A stretch of DNA of 64,000 nt from Methanosphaera sp. (GTDB lineage Archaea > Methanobacteriota > Methanobacteria > Methanobacteriales > Methanobacteriaceae): positions 21,655-85,654 of the forward strand of contig JAFRMD010000152.1 of assembly GCA_017430835.1 (NCBI GenBank). Direction: 5' to 3'. The notes under the pieces are model-generated. The model ran no database searches, was not told the DNA's origin, and saw only the letters and a list, made by a program, of their open reading frames with translations. Shown here one piece after another: positions 8,617 to 17,213 of the stretch (position 1 is its first letter; the number at the start of each line of letters is the position of its first letter). A program made the position numbers and the translations under genes.

Positions 8617-9847
8617 GTTTTAACCTCTCATTAATACTTAAAGCTGCAAGAACTCCTGTTGAATAAGCTTGTTGAAGATTATATCCTCCACAAATTCCAC
8701 AACCTTCAATAAGTTCACCTGTAATATACAGACTCGGAACAACTTTTGATTCAAAAGTGTCAGGATTAATCTCCTTTCTGTTTATTCCACTGTTAGTAAC
8801 AAAAGATTCATCTTCCAATACTTTTTTAACAGTTAAAGATGTTCTTTTAAGGTTTTCTTTTATCTTATTTCTTTCCTTTTTAGAAATTTGATTTAATATT
8901 TTATCACAATCAATATCTAAATGTTTTAAAAATTCTCTGCTCATCCTTTTAGGAAGGAAGTTATGTATATATGTTTTAATTGTTTTGTTGCTGTTATTTG
9001 AAAAGTCCTTGATTAATTTTTGATCAAGTTCATCATAGGAATAATTCTTACAGAAATCCAAATTCATTACAACTCTTTCATCTTTTCGCAAATGTTTTTC
9101 TATTAACATACTATTGTCTAATATGGGAAATCCGCTAATTCCATTATGAGTAAATATAATAGAACCTTCATCTTTAACCAAAGATTTTTTGTTGGATTTG
9201 AGTTCTAAATTAACATTAATGCTTATTCCTTGTAAATTGCTAATCCATTTTTCTTCAATTTCAATGGGTGATAAGCCACCCATTGAATCGCTGACATTAT
9301 GTCCTAATTTCTTAGCAAATCTAAAACCGTCACCATCAGAACCAGTTTCAGGATAAGCAGTTCCACCAGTAGAAAGTATAACATATTTGCTTTTAATTCT
9401 TTGCTTATTGTAGGTGATGATAAAATGTTCTTTTTCTTTTTCAATATTTTCAACAGGGGAATTTAATTCATAATTAGTTTCAGATTCATTTAATAATTTA
9501 ATCAATGTTTTTTGCACGCTTTGAGATTTGTCACTTAATGGGAACACTCTATTGTCCTCTTCAATTTTAGTTTTACAGCCATTGTCTTCTAATAATTTAA
9601 TTATATCCTTATTGAAGAAATTGGTGAATGCTGTTCTAAAATATTTTCCAGAATTATAGTAATTATTCATATAATCCTCAAAAGAACTATTATTCGTAAG
9701 ATTACATCTTCCGCCTCCAGTTATAAGTAATTTTTTACAAAAAATATCATTTTTTTCCAGAAGAAGACTGTTCTTATCATTTAAATAAATTGAAGCTAAT
9801 ATTCCACTAGAACCTCCTCCGATAATAACTGTAGTATGTGTTTTCAT
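8603..9847 (-). CDS. HI0933/YhiN-family FAD-dependent oxidoreductase
   Basis: Flavoprotein of the HI0933-like (BaiN/YhiN) family, about 414 residues. The N-terminal dinucleotide fold is VIIGGGSSGILASIYL, followed by the family block LLEKNDIFCKKLLITGGGRCNLTN. A second glycine motif, YVILSTGGTAYPETGSDGDGF, is mid-protein, and the C-terminal FAD contact is YITGELIEGCGICGGYNLQQAYSTG. The ATG at 9847 has AAAGG at good spacing, whereas the ATG at 9856 abuts it. Its physiological substrate is not established. It is coupled to the small methyltransferase downstream. Confidence 0.88.
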   Translation of the reverse strand: MKTHTTVIIGGGSSGILASIYLNDKNSLLLEKNDIFCKKLLITGGGRCNLTNNSSFEDYMNNYYNSGKYFRTAFTNFFNKDIIKLLEDNGCKTKIEEDNRVFPLSDKSQSVQKTLIKLLNESETNYELNSPVENIEKEKEHFIITYNKQRIKSKYVILSTGGTAYPETGSDGDGFRFAKKLGHNVSDSMGGLSPIEIEEKWISNLQGISINVNLELKSNKKSLVKDEGSIIFTHNGISGFPILDNSMLIEKHLRKDERVVMNLDFCKNYSYDELDQKLIKDFSNNSNKTIKTYIHNFLPKRMSREFLKHLDIDCDKILNQISKKERNKIKENLKRTSLTVKKVLEDESFVTNSGINRKEINPDTFESKVVPSLYITGELIEGCGICGGYNLQQAYSTGVLAALSINERLKHDSS

Positions 9848-9952
9848 TATTTTCATCCTTTAGTTCTATTTATTATTTCTTGTTTTAGTTTTAAAAATTA
9901 AAAAAAAGTAATAACTACAGGCGTATATAGTTATTATTAAAAATTTTGGAGT

Positions 9953-10531
9953 TCAATGGTCTAAATTCAACATTACATGGTATATGCGTTGGAATACTGT
10001 GATGTAACTTAATAAGGTTAAGATGCCTATTGTTAAAGACATTATGTTATGTGATCCTCCAAATAATGAAGCTAATAATGATCCAATAACAATAATTAAT
10101 AACCTTTCAGCTCTTTCTGCTATGCCTACTGAACATTTAACTCCTTCTTGTTCTGCTCTTGAACGAACATAACTTACAGTTAATGATGAATGAATTGCTA
10201 ATGCTCCAAGAATAGGATTTATGAATCCACTATACATAATTCCAATAATTATAGCAGCGTCTGCAAAACGATCACAGGTAGAATCTAGAAATCCTCCAAA
10301 TTTGGTTCTACGATTTTGTGAACGTGCTATTGCACCATCAATTATGTCACAAAATCCACTAATAATTATAAACAATGCTCCTGCAGTTAAATTTCCTGAA
10401 GCAAATAATACTCCTGAAAAGATACTTATGAATAAACCAATTATTGTGACAATATTTGGGTTAACTCCTATCTTTCCACCTATTTGTTCAGTAATTTTAT
10501 TGGTCTGTGGTCGTAATTTATCATTTAGCAT
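9953..10531 (-). CDS. Archaetidylinositol-phosphate synthase (CDP-alcohol phosphatidyltransferase)
   Basis: Integral membrane enzyme that transfers an archaetidyl group from CDP-archaeol to inositol-1-phosphate, making a lipid headgroup precursor. The CDP-alcohol phosphatidyltransferase motif D(x)2DG(x)2AR(x)8G(x)3D(x)3D is fully present in DIIDGAIARS through FLDSTCDRFAD. Several hydrophobic helices flank it. The frame extends upstream to 10657, but the extra residues look like translated AT-rich promoter DNA; MLNDKLRPQTNK at 10531 is the family-like N-terminus and is used here (192 residues). The inositol-phosphate assignment rather than another alcohol is from family resemblance. Confidence 0.85.
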   Translation of the reverse strand: MLNDKLRPQTNKITEQIGGKIGVNPNIVTIIGLFISIFSGVLFASGNLTAGALFIIISGFCDIIDGAIARSQNRRTKFGGFLDSTCDRFADAAIIIGIMYSGFINPILGALAIHSSLTVSYVRSRAEQEGVKCSVGIAERAERLLIIVIGSLLASLFGGSHNIMSLTIGILTLLSYITVFQRIYHVMLNLDH

Positions 10532-10595
10532 AATGTTATATTTATAAATTAAAATATATAATTGTATATATAAATAATCTTGAAAATTTGATACA
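10532..10595. promoter_or_regulatory. Compact divergent promoter; Sua5 mRNA probably leaderless
   Basis: Only 64 bases separate two divergent genes. On the plus strand ttgtatatataaata (about 10561-10575) is a good archaeal TATA element centred roughly 27 bases before the sua5 ATG, and no Shine-Dalgarno sequence is present. Transcription should therefore begin at or next to the ATG. Most other genes here have strong ribosome binding sites. Confidence 0.5.
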
Positions 10596-11213
10596 ATGAA
10601 CATTTTAAAATATAGTACCCACAATGATTTAAATGATATTATTGAACATTTAAACAATGGAAAAATAATAGTTTATCCAACAGACACTATTTATGGTATT
10701 GGTGCCAATATTAATAATCAAAATGCTATAAAAAATGTTTTTATTTCTAAAAATAGGCCTTTCACTAAAGCATTGTCAGTATGTTTTCATGATTATAACC
10801 AACTTAAAGATTATGTTGTTTTGGATAAAAACAGGAGCAATATCATAAAAAAATTATTGCCTGGACCATATACATTATTGTTAAACAAAAAAAGCAAGGT
10901 GGATCCATTAATTACTGCAAATTCAAACATTATTGGAGTCAGAATTCCTGATAATGAAATATGTTTTAAATTAACTCGAGATTTTCCAATTACAACCACT
11001 AGTGCAAATGTAACCAATAAATCAACACCAGATAATATCGAAGAAATAAAAAAACAATTAAATAACAAAATACATACTTATATTGACGTGGGTAAATTAG
11101 AAAAAAATAAAGCATCTACTATAATTGATTTAACACAAAATAAACCCAAGATAATAAGGGAAGGAATTTATAATAAAAATCTTTTAGATGAAATATTGAA
11201 AATCAATTTATAA
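10596..11213 (+). CDS. Threonylcarbamoyl-AMP synthase (Sua5/YrdC family)
   Basis: Makes threonylcarbamoyl-AMP from threonine, bicarbonate and ATP for the t6A37 modification of ANN-decoding tRNAs. The YrdC-domain signature GKIIVYPTDTIYGIGANINNQ lies at the N-terminus, followed by the SKNRP(F)TKALSV nucleotide-binding segment, LLPGPYT and TTSANVT. At 205 residues it is the short form, without the C-terminal Sua5 domain. The start has no ribosome binding site and appears leaderless. Confidence 0.92.
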   Translation: MNILKYSTHNDLNDIIEHLNNGKIIVYPTDTIYGIGANINNQNAIKNVFISKNRPFTKALSVCFHDYNQLKDYVVLDKNRSNIIKKLLPGPYTLLLNKKSKVDPLITANSNIIGVRIPDNEICFKLTRDFPITTTSANVTNKSTPDNIEEIKKQLNNKIHTYIDVGKLEKNKASTIIDLTQNKPKIIREGIYNKNLLDEILKINL

Positions 11214-11250
11214 TAATATGAATTAATACTAATAATAAGGAAGGTGTCTT

Positions 11251-11565
11251 ATGTCAGTGACAGATAAATTAGGTCGAGAAATTGAAATAGGTTCTTACAT
11301 TATTTACACAAACGTTGGAACCATAGGTGAAGTATTGGACATCAGAACCGATGAAAATGGTTCATGGGTACAAATAGCTAAAAATGAATTAACAAAACTA
11401 TGGTACAATACAGATTACGTAGAACTAACCGATGAAAAATACGTTAAAAAATTTGATAAAGATGAAGATGGTAATGATAAAGAATTATCTGCTGATGAAT
11501 TAAAAGAAAAAATTAAACGAGAAATTTCAGCAGAAATGGGTGAAGGAGCAGTAGGAGGAGGATAA
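11251..11565 (+). CDS. DUF2098 family protein
   Basis: A 104-residue acidic protein conserved in methanogens as DUF2098; its function is unknown. The first 65 residues form a small beta-rich domain (IEIGSYIIYTNVGTIGEVLDI, then WVQIAKNELTKLWYNTDYVEL), reminiscent of an SH3-like barrel. The rest is a charged helical tail ending in a glycine-rich GEGAVGGG. An AAGGAAGGTG site precedes the ATG. It follows sua5 by 37 bases and may be co-transcribed. Confidence 0.75.
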   Translation: MSVTDKLGREIEIGSYIIYTNVGTIGEVLDIRTDENGSWVQIAKNELTKLWYNTDYVELTDEKYVKKFDKDEDGNDKELSADELKEKIKREISAEMGEGAVGGG

Positions 11566-11576
11566 TACTCTCCTAC
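11551..11576. terminator. Short inverted repeat between convergent genes
   Basis: GTAGGAG (11551-11557) pairs with CTCCTAC (11570-11576) across a 12-base loop, exactly between the convergent DUF2098 gene and the minus-strand gene at 11573. It overlaps the 3' coding ends of both. It may act as a bidirectional stop, though no long T-run follows on the plus strand. Confidence 0.4.
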
Positions 11577-11935
11577 ATTATATTTCTTCTGATTTGGCTA
11601 AAAACTTTTTCTTTTTTATTATTATACTTGTAATTAACCATTTTACTTTTTCTATCAATCTTTTTATTTAGTTTATATAATTCAACATCAATAGAGTGAT
11701 AAGTTTTATTAAAATTTCGTTGTAAATCTGAATTTAACATGTCTTTGGAATCAATCAAATCATGATAAGCTACTCCAAGTCCAGTGTTTGTTATCATATT
11801 TTCAATTTTATACTTTTCACTTTTAAGTTTTTTATTTAAATCGTTAATTTCTTTTTGTACTAATTCATCATGAAGTAGTTTATTTTTATTTATTTTTTCT
11901 TCGAAAATGTCTTTTACTTTTGTCATAACAATCAT
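11573..11935 (-). CDS. Unknown small coiled-coil protein
   Basis: I do not recognise this 120-residue, highly basic, lysine-rich protein. It is predicted almost wholly helical: KVKDIFEEKINKNKLLHDELV is followed by heptad-like KEINDLNKKLKSEKYKIENM and a lysine/arginine-rich C-terminus. Its ATG overlaps the stop of the gene upstream by 4 bases (ATGA), so the two are translated as a pair. It is the last gene of the minus-strand run that includes hel308. Confidence 0.6.
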   Translation of the reverse strand: MIVMTKVKDIFEEKINKNKLLHDELVQKEINDLNKKLKSEKYKIENMITNTGLGVAYHDLIDSKDMLNSDLQRNFNKTYHSIDVELYKLNKKIDRKSKMVNYKYNNKKEKVFSQIRRNIM

Positions 11936-12414
11936 TCCGTTACTTTAGCAATACAATACTTACATAATGCTTTCTTATTGTTTATATGGAACTTTTTTAT
12001 AGGGCAATAATAGTCATTTCCATCAAAGTAAATACTTTTAAGTCCAGGAAACGTGGTATTTGGTGTGTGTATTGGCTCCTCTAAAAGATATGTAGTGTAA
12101 ATTGCTATAATATTCAAGATATGGTTTCTTTTATTTTTATCATTTTTTAATATTTGGTTAATATTTTCTATTTCTTCTTTTTTAAGTTTTCCTTTATAAG
12201 TTGAAGTATCATTTTTTAACATTATAAACCTATTCATTATAACGTTTAAAACAGATTCGGTATGTTTTTTACGATATTCTCTCGGTAAATATTTATTATC
12301 TTCATTAAATTGATAAGATAATTCATATAATTCTTCTAAAGAAATATCATTCACGATTTCTTTAATAATGGATTTTAATTCATTTAGACTTATATCTTCA
12401 TGAAGTTCCATCAT
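11932..12414 (-). CDS. Unknown protein with C-terminal Cys/His cluster
   Basis: A 160-residue protein that I do not recognise. The first 120 residues are helical and charged. The C-terminus, CPIKKFHINNKKALCKYC, places Cys-x(13)-Cys-x2-Cys with an intervening His in a compact arrangement that could hold a zinc ion. It has a GGAG site 6 bases before the ATG pair at 12414, starts 18 bases after hel308, and overlaps the next gene by 4 bases. Proximity suggests a possible link to helicase function, but this is inference. Confidence 0.6.
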   Translation of the reverse strand: MMELHEDISLNELKSIIKEIVNDISLEELYELSYQFNEDNKYLPREYRKKHTESVLNVIMNRFIMLKNDTSTYKGKLKKEEIENINQILKNDKNKRNHILNIIAIYTTYLLEEPIHTPNTTFPGLKSIYFDGNDYYCPIKKFHINNKKALCKYCIAKVTE

Positions 12415-12432
12415 ATTAATCTCCTTTATAGG

Positions 12433-14517
12433 TTATTCCTTATTTTTATAAAATTCAACAATGTTGGCTGCAGTTTTTTCACCAATTCCATCAATTTTTG
12501 TTAATTCATCAGCGGTAGCATAAGACAAATTACTTCCGAATACGTCAATTAAAGCACGTGCTCTTTGACGACCAAGTCTTTTAATTCCAATAACTAATGG
12601 TAATAATTCTTCTTTCACACCATAATATAATCTTGAACTAAGTTTGTCAATTTCATTAAGGAACTTGTAATTACCTAATACTTCACAAATATCATAGAAG
12701 TATTTAACTAAATTAGCCGCTTCATAACTTGCACGCCTTGTAGAAGCAGCATATACTTTTAAATAGTTTTCAATTTCAAATTCTCTTTTTTCATTTATCC
12801 ATTCAAGTAAGCTGGCTGCTGTTGATTCATTATTTTGTATAAAACTGACAAAGACTCCCTGTGAACTAAGTACTTCCTTAATATTTTCTTTGTTTGCTTT
12901 AAATTTAGTGTTGATTTTAGGCATATCTGGAGTTTTTGATATTTCGTAAATTAATGATCCTACATTGAATTCATTGCCCATCATGGTAGAATAATCTTTT
13001 AGTTTAACTGCTGTTTTAACTGCGTAATTGTTTCTTGAAATTAATGTACCAAATGGTGTAGGTTGGAGCCCTGATGGTGTAACTCTTAAGATTCCATTTT
13101 GGATAAGATATTCCAGTGCACTAGAAATTTCGTATTTGATTGATTCATCCGAAAATCCGAAACTCATGGTATTATAGGTATGTGAAATCTGAAATCCATA
13201 AAATGTCTTATTAAAGAAGTCAATCAGTTCTTCAATATCCTTGGCAAAACCACTGGAAACTTGGGTAATTATTTGTTTTAACACAGCATCCTCATTATCT
13301 ATAAGTTTTGAATTGGTAACCTCTATTTCACCATGTACATAGAAATCATCTAAACTGAATGCTTCATCATAGGTTTTTGCTAATAAATATGAGTAACCCT
13401 CCGTATCAAAACCAGGCCTTCCAGCCCTACCAGACATTTGTTCGTAATCAAATACGGGAATGTTTGTTTGACCTTGGTCAGTCCACCTATTATAATCTCT
13501 TATTACAACATTCTTTGATGGCAAATTTACTCCATACATTAAACTAGGTGTTGCAGTAATCATCAATAGGTTTCCTTTGACAAATTCTTCTTCAATAATT
13601 TCCTTTTGTTTGTCAAATAAGCCTGCATGATGAAAAGCTATACCATTTTTAATGCAATCTGCTAATTTATAACATACTTCAGTTGGTTGGGAGTTATTTC
13701 TTTTTGGAACTTCAAGTATGTCCTCAGCAATATCTTTAAATATTTCTCTTTTACCGTCGGGAATATATCTTTCGATTTTTTTTGCCATGTTCTGAGCTAA
13801 TGATTCGGTAAAACGTCGTGTTGAAACAAAGGTTAACATTTGGGATGAATCGTTTAGTGTATCATTTAATATTTTAAACACTAAATTATTCTTATCTTTG
13901 GTTCCAAATTCTTCTGCACACAATACTTCTTTATGTAATGGTACAGGCCTGTAATCATGTGTAACTACTTCAGCTTCTAACCAATGGGCCATTTCATCCA
14001 TATTTTGTAAAGTAGCAGATAAAGCAATAATTCGTATTCCCTTGTTTTGCTCTTTAATTCTAGTAATTGCACATTCAATTGTTGGCCCTCTTGAGTAGTC
14101 ACCAATCATGTGGAATTCATCTATAATCACCAAGTCAATTTCATTTAAAGTGTTTCTAGAAAATCGTGTAAGCGCATCAAATGATTCAAAAACCATCACT
14201 GATATATCACTTGCAGAGGGATGCTTTCCAACTTTAAATCCAAATTCTTCAAATACTTTAAATTCCTTGAATTTTTCGTTTTGTAAGGAGATTAAAGGTA
14301 CTGCATATACTACTTTTCCTCCTTGCAACAGTACTTTAAGTGCAGCCAACACACCAAGTACAGTTTTTCCACTTGCAGTAGGGATGGAAATTATGAAATT
14401 GTCATTTGTTTCAATGTATCCTGAGTCTATAACTGCTTGTTGGGCTGGGTTGTATTCTTCAATATACGGATAACATTTTTTCATTATTTCCTCAATTTTA
14501 GGATCGATTTTGCTCAA
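12433..14517 (-). CDS. hel308: Hel308-family DNA helicase
   Basis: Superfamily 2 Ski2-like 3'-5' DNA helicase, thought to act at stalled replication forks in archaea. Motifs in order: a Q-type YNPAQQAVI, Walker A SIPTASGKT (about 44-52), motif II DEFH (133-136), motif III SAT (167-169), motif VI QMSGRAGRPGFD (about 363-374), a winged-helix and ratchet region, and a C-terminal helix-hairpin-helix (LGRQRARALIDVFG, then IDGIGEKTAANI). Its 694 residues are normal. The start is TTG at 14517, with AGGTGA 4 bases upstream inside the glycosyltransferase 3' end; its TTGA overlaps that gene's stop by 4 bases. Confidence 0.93.
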   Translation of the reverse strand: MSKIDPKIEEIMKKCYPYIEEYNPAQQAVIDSGYIETNDNFIISIPTASGKTVLGVLAALKVLLQGGKVVYAVPLISLQNEKFKEFKVFEEFGFKVGKHPSASDISVMVFESFDALTRFSRNTLNEIDLVIIDEFHMIGDYSRGPTIECAITRIKEQNKGIRIIALSATLQNMDEMAHWLEAEVVTHDYRPVPLHKEVLCAEEFGTKDKNNLVFKILNDTLNDSSQMLTFVSTRRFTESLAQNMAKKIERYIPDGKREIFKDIAEDILEVPKRNNSQPTEVCYKLADCIKNGIAFHHAGLFDKQKEIIEEEFVKGNLLMITATPSLMYGVNLPSKNVVIRDYNRWTDQGQTNIPVFDYEQMSGRAGRPGFDTEGYSYLLAKTYDEAFSLDDFYVHGEIEVTNSKLIDNEDAVLKQIITQVSSGFAKDIEELIDFFNKTFYGFQISHTYNTMSFGFSDESIKYEISSALEYLIQNGILRVTPSGLQPTPFGTLISRNNYAVKTAVKLKDYSTMMGNEFNVGSLIYEISKTPDMPKINTKFKANKENIKEVLSSQGVFVSFIQNNESTAASLLEWINEKREFEIENYLKVYAASTRRASYEAANLVKYFYDICEVLGNYKFLNEIDKLSSRLYYGVKEELLPLVIGIKRLGRQRARALIDVFGSNLSYATADELTKIDGIGEKTAANIVEFYKNKE

Positions 14518-15593
14518 TGTTTCACCTCACCATTTTTTGTTAAATAAGGTATATGGATTTCAGAATATTTATTTATTACCAATTTTCTAGCATTTTTTCC
14601 CAGTGTTTCACGTTTAGATTCATCTGATACTAATTTATCTATAGCTTCGCAAAGTTTCTTAGAATTTTTTGCAGGTACTATTATTCCATTTTCGTTGTTT
14701 GTTATAACCTCTTTTATATTTCCAGTATCTGTTGAAATGAATGCTTTCTGACAACTCATGCTTTCTAATGCTACTATGCTTGCTCCTTCTGATATTGATG
14801 GAAGTACCATTATGTCTGATTCAGGTATTAGTAATTCAGGGGTGTTGGTTTTTCCCATTAGGTATGTGTCATTTAAATTGTGGGTGTCAATGTAGTTTTG
14901 CAACGATTCTTTTTCTGCACCGTCTCCATATATTAATAAAGTATACTCTTCTTTAGAATACTGTTTGGCTTCTAGCAAATACTTTAAACCTTTTTGTTCT
15001 ACTAAATTTCCTATAAACATTACGATGGGGGTTTTATATTCTTCTAATATTTTATTCTTTCCTTGTTGTGGTTTGAACTTGTTGGTGTTTACTGTGTTTG
15101 GGGTAATTTCTGATTTTTTTTCCAAATTGTTGACACCTAAGTCAATTGCTTTATCTTTCAATTTATCACTCACAAAATACAGGGCATCTGCTTTTTTTAA
15201 TGTATATTTTATGAGGGGTCTAAGTAACTTGTTATTAGGTAGTATATTTATGTCAGAACCATGAACTGTAATAATTTTTTTAGCCGGATTTTTTGTTAAA
15301 ACACTCACTAGTCCTGGAGGAATAATATAATTGGCATGAATAATATCAATGTCATGTTTTTTAACAATCTTTCTTAACATAAAATAACTGGAGATAATAA
15401 AACTTAAACCTCTTATTAAAGGAATATTGATACTATTGGCCTCATAAATATTTGAAGAAGAATCGCGGTCTTGTTTATAAGTTAAAATATAAACATCATG
15501 TCCTTCTTCACGAAGTTTATCCTCTAATTGTTTAGTATATGTAGCAATTCCCCCTACTTGTGGGGGATATTGACCAACAATACAGATATTCAT
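14514..15593 (-). CDS. Glycosyltransferase family 4 protein
   Basis: GT-B glycosyltransferase of the GT4 type, about 359 residues, transferring a sugar from a nucleotide donor, probably to a lipid, glycan or glycoprotein at the inner face of the membrane. The N-terminal domain begins MNICIVGQYPPQVGGIATYT. The C-terminal donor domain has VMFIGNLVEQKGLKYLLEA and the E-x7-E motif in PSISEGASIVALESMS. The longer frame from 15626 overlaps cbiD; the ATG at 15593, with GAAGGGA upstream, is chosen. It lies between cbiD and hel308 in one transcription unit. The acceptor is unknown. Confidence 0.88.
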   Translation of the reverse strand: MNICIVGQYPPQVGGIATYTKQLEDKLREEGHDVYILTYKQDRDSSSNIYEANSINIPLIRGLSFIISSYFMLRKIVKKHDIDIIHANYIIPPGLVSVLTKNPAKKIITVHGSDINILPNNKLLRPLIKYTLKKADALYFVSDKLKDKAIDLGVNNLEKKSEITPNTVNTNKFKPQQGKNKILEEYKTPIVMFIGNLVEQKGLKYLLEAKQYSKEEYTLLIYGDGAEKESLQNYIDTHNLNDTYLMGKTNTPELLIPESDIMVLPSISEGASIVALESMSCQKAFISTDTGNIKEVITNNENGIIVPAKNSKKLCEAIDKLVSDESKRETLGKNARKLVINKYSEIHIPYLTKNGEVKH

Positions 15594-15612
15594 AAAAGTC
15601 CCTTCTAAATAA

Positions 15613-16716
15613 TTACTTCCATTCAAATGGAATCTGATTAATTTGTGATGGATTTAAGACATCACCATTCATTCTAACAATAATAACATGGAATTTAATA
15701 TTAAACTTAAGTTCACATAATTTAATAATTTCATCAGAAATTAATTCAAATACATCGGTTGTTGCTTCTTGTTCATCTAAGATTTTTATAACGTCCTCTG
15801 TTGTAATGCAGTCAAAAATTTCCTTCAGTGTTTTTATGTCAACACCAGCTAAAGCAGAGTATGCTGTCATAATCTCACGACGGCTATCGGCAATACTTTG
15901 TTTCGTGTTAAAAATACCTGCTGCAATTTTAATTAGTTTACCTGCATGACCAAACAAGGTAATGGAATCTATCTCATGTGTTTTATCAGCTTCTTCAAGC
16001 ATATATCCAACGAAATTACTCATTTCAATAATTTCATCATCTTCAATGATTAAGCGTTCCTTTGCAATCCTAGTTCCAATATTTCCTGGAACAAATAACA
16101 AATCCTTAAAATTATTGGCAACAGCAACATCAATCTGAACTCTTAAAGAATCAGTATATGCTTTGGAAGACATTGGCCTTGCAATACCAGTAGTACCTAA
16201 TACTGATATGCCATCAATAATTCCCAATCTACTATTCATGGTTTTAGGAGCTAACTTTTTTCCTTCTGGAATGATAATTTTTACAATTGCACCTTTATCT
16301 TCAGGTAAATATTTTTCAACATTTTCTTTAATCATCTTACGAGGAACAGGGTTAATTGCATATTCACCAACTTCTATTTGAAGTCCAGGTTTAGTAACTT
16401 TACCTACTCCCTCACCAGCAGTAATTTCAACAATACCTGTGTCTGTTAATGTTACTTCCGAAACAACTTCTATTCCTCTTGTAACATCAGGATCATTATA
16501 TGTTGGCTTAATTACTGAAGCAGTAGATTGAATATCACTAATTTGTTTGCTTTCTTTGATTTCTACAGTTAAATTACTTGTAGGTGCTTGAATAGTAACT
16601 ACTTCAGGAGGTTCACCGATAATATTTAGTAAAGCAGCAACACTTGCTGCGGTTGCACAGCTTCCTGTTGTAATACCTGACTTTTCTTTTGAATTTTTAT
16701 GAGCTTCTATTTCAAT
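15613..16716 (-). CDS. cbiD: CbiD, cobalt-precorrin-5B C1-methyltransferase; no standard start codon
   Basis: Methylates C1 of cobalt-precorrin-5B in anaerobic cobamide synthesis. The N-terminal signature GITTGSCATAA, the NDPDVTRGIEVV segment, GEGVGKVTKPGLQ, and the C-terminal TTGIARPMSSKAYTDS, VGNIG-type loop VPGNIGTRIA and GHAGKLIKIAAGIF are all diagnostic. The first in-frame ATG (16335) would remove about 125 essential residues, including GITTGSC. Upstream of that the frame is open to a TAG at 16725-16723, with no ATG, GTG or TTG. The best start is ATT at 16716 (367 residues), 4 bases after AGGA. Alternatively, a one-base lesion follows the out-of-frame ATG at 16721. Confidence 0.88.
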   Translation of the reverse strand: MEIEAHKNSKEKSGITTGSCATAASVAALLNIIGEPPEVVTIQAPTSNLTVEIKESKQISDIQSTASVIKPTYNDPDVTRGIEVVSEVTLTDTGIVEITAGEGVGKVTKPGLQIEVGEYAINPVPRKMIKENVEKYLPEDKGAIVKIIIPEGKKLAPKTMNSRLGIIDGISVLGTTGIARPMSSKAYTDSLRVQIDVAVANNFKDLLFVPGNIGTRIAKERLIIEDDEIIEMSNFVGYMLEEADKTHEIDSITLFGHAGKLIKIAAGIFNTKQSIADSRREIMTAYSALAGVDIKTLKEIFDCITTEDVIKILDEQEATTDVFELISDEIIKLCELKFNIKFHVIIVRMNGDVLNPSQINQIPFEWK

Positions 16717-16774
16717 CCCATCCTAATAAAAGTTATATAATATTAGTGTTTGTCAATACTGACTAAAATTATTT

Positions 16775-16835
16775 TTACAAAAATAGAATTTGAAAAGTAA
16801 AATATTTAAAATTTAAATGGTGGGAGGGGATGTAG
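16775..16835 (-). terminator. C-rich then U-rich 3' flank of the thioredoxin-like gene
   Basis: On the minus strand the 3' flank reads CATCCCCTCCCACC and then a long T-rich stretch ending TTTTACTTTTC. On the plus strand the block aaaaatagaatttgaaaag nearly repeats the block after aroB' at about 5956. This suggests a recurring minus-strand terminator module without a hairpin. Confidence 0.4.
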
Positions 16836-16844
16836 CTTTATAAT

Positions 16845-17111
16845 TTATTTTTTTCTTAAAAGTGTTTTTTTAATTTTTCTAACTATTTCTTCAGGTTCTG
16901 GTGCACCAATAAATGCAACTTCGCCATCTACAACTATTGTAGGTACGGACATAATTTGATATTCTCGAACTTTGTCTAGATTTTCATCAACATTTAAATG
17001 TTCATAGTCTACGTCGTCTCCTAATTCTTCTACTGCTTTTTCTGCAGCAGCAACTGCCATAGGACAGTAAGGACATGATTGTGATGTAAATACTTCCAAT
17101 TTTACGCTCAT
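16845..17111 (-). CDS. Thioredoxin/glutaredoxin-like protein (CPYC type)
   Basis: An 88-residue redox protein of the small archaeal thioredoxin-like group. The active site is CPYC in VFTSQSCPYCPMAVAAAEK at about residues 13-16, and the cis-proline is in IMSVPTIVVDGE. Protein-disulfide or electron-transfer roles are usual for the family; the partner is not evident. The start at 17111 has AGGAG 9 bases upstream. It stands alone between cbiD and shikimate kinase and is divergent from the latter. Confidence 0.9.
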   Translation of the reverse strand: MSVKLEVFTSQSCPYCPMAVAAAEKAVEELGDDVDYEHLNVDENLDKVREYQIMSVPTIVVDGEVAFIGAPEPEEIVRKIKKTLLRKK

Positions 17112-17213
17112 TTTATTTTTCTCCTGTATTATTTATTAATAGTTATTATTGATATTATTTATACTTTGAGTATATATTATAATATATTATACGAAAATGG
17201 AAAGAAGATTATT

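Noticed and set aside
10532..10657. Upstream extension of the archaetidylinositol-phosphate synthase frame
   Set aside because: The extra 42 residues overlap the divergent sua5 start and its TATA box and look like translated promoter DNA. The ATG at 10531 gives the usual N-terminus.
15613..16335. CbiD starting at the in-frame ATG at 16335
   Set aside because: It would remove the GITTGSC signature and about 125 conserved residues that are encoded in the same open frame.
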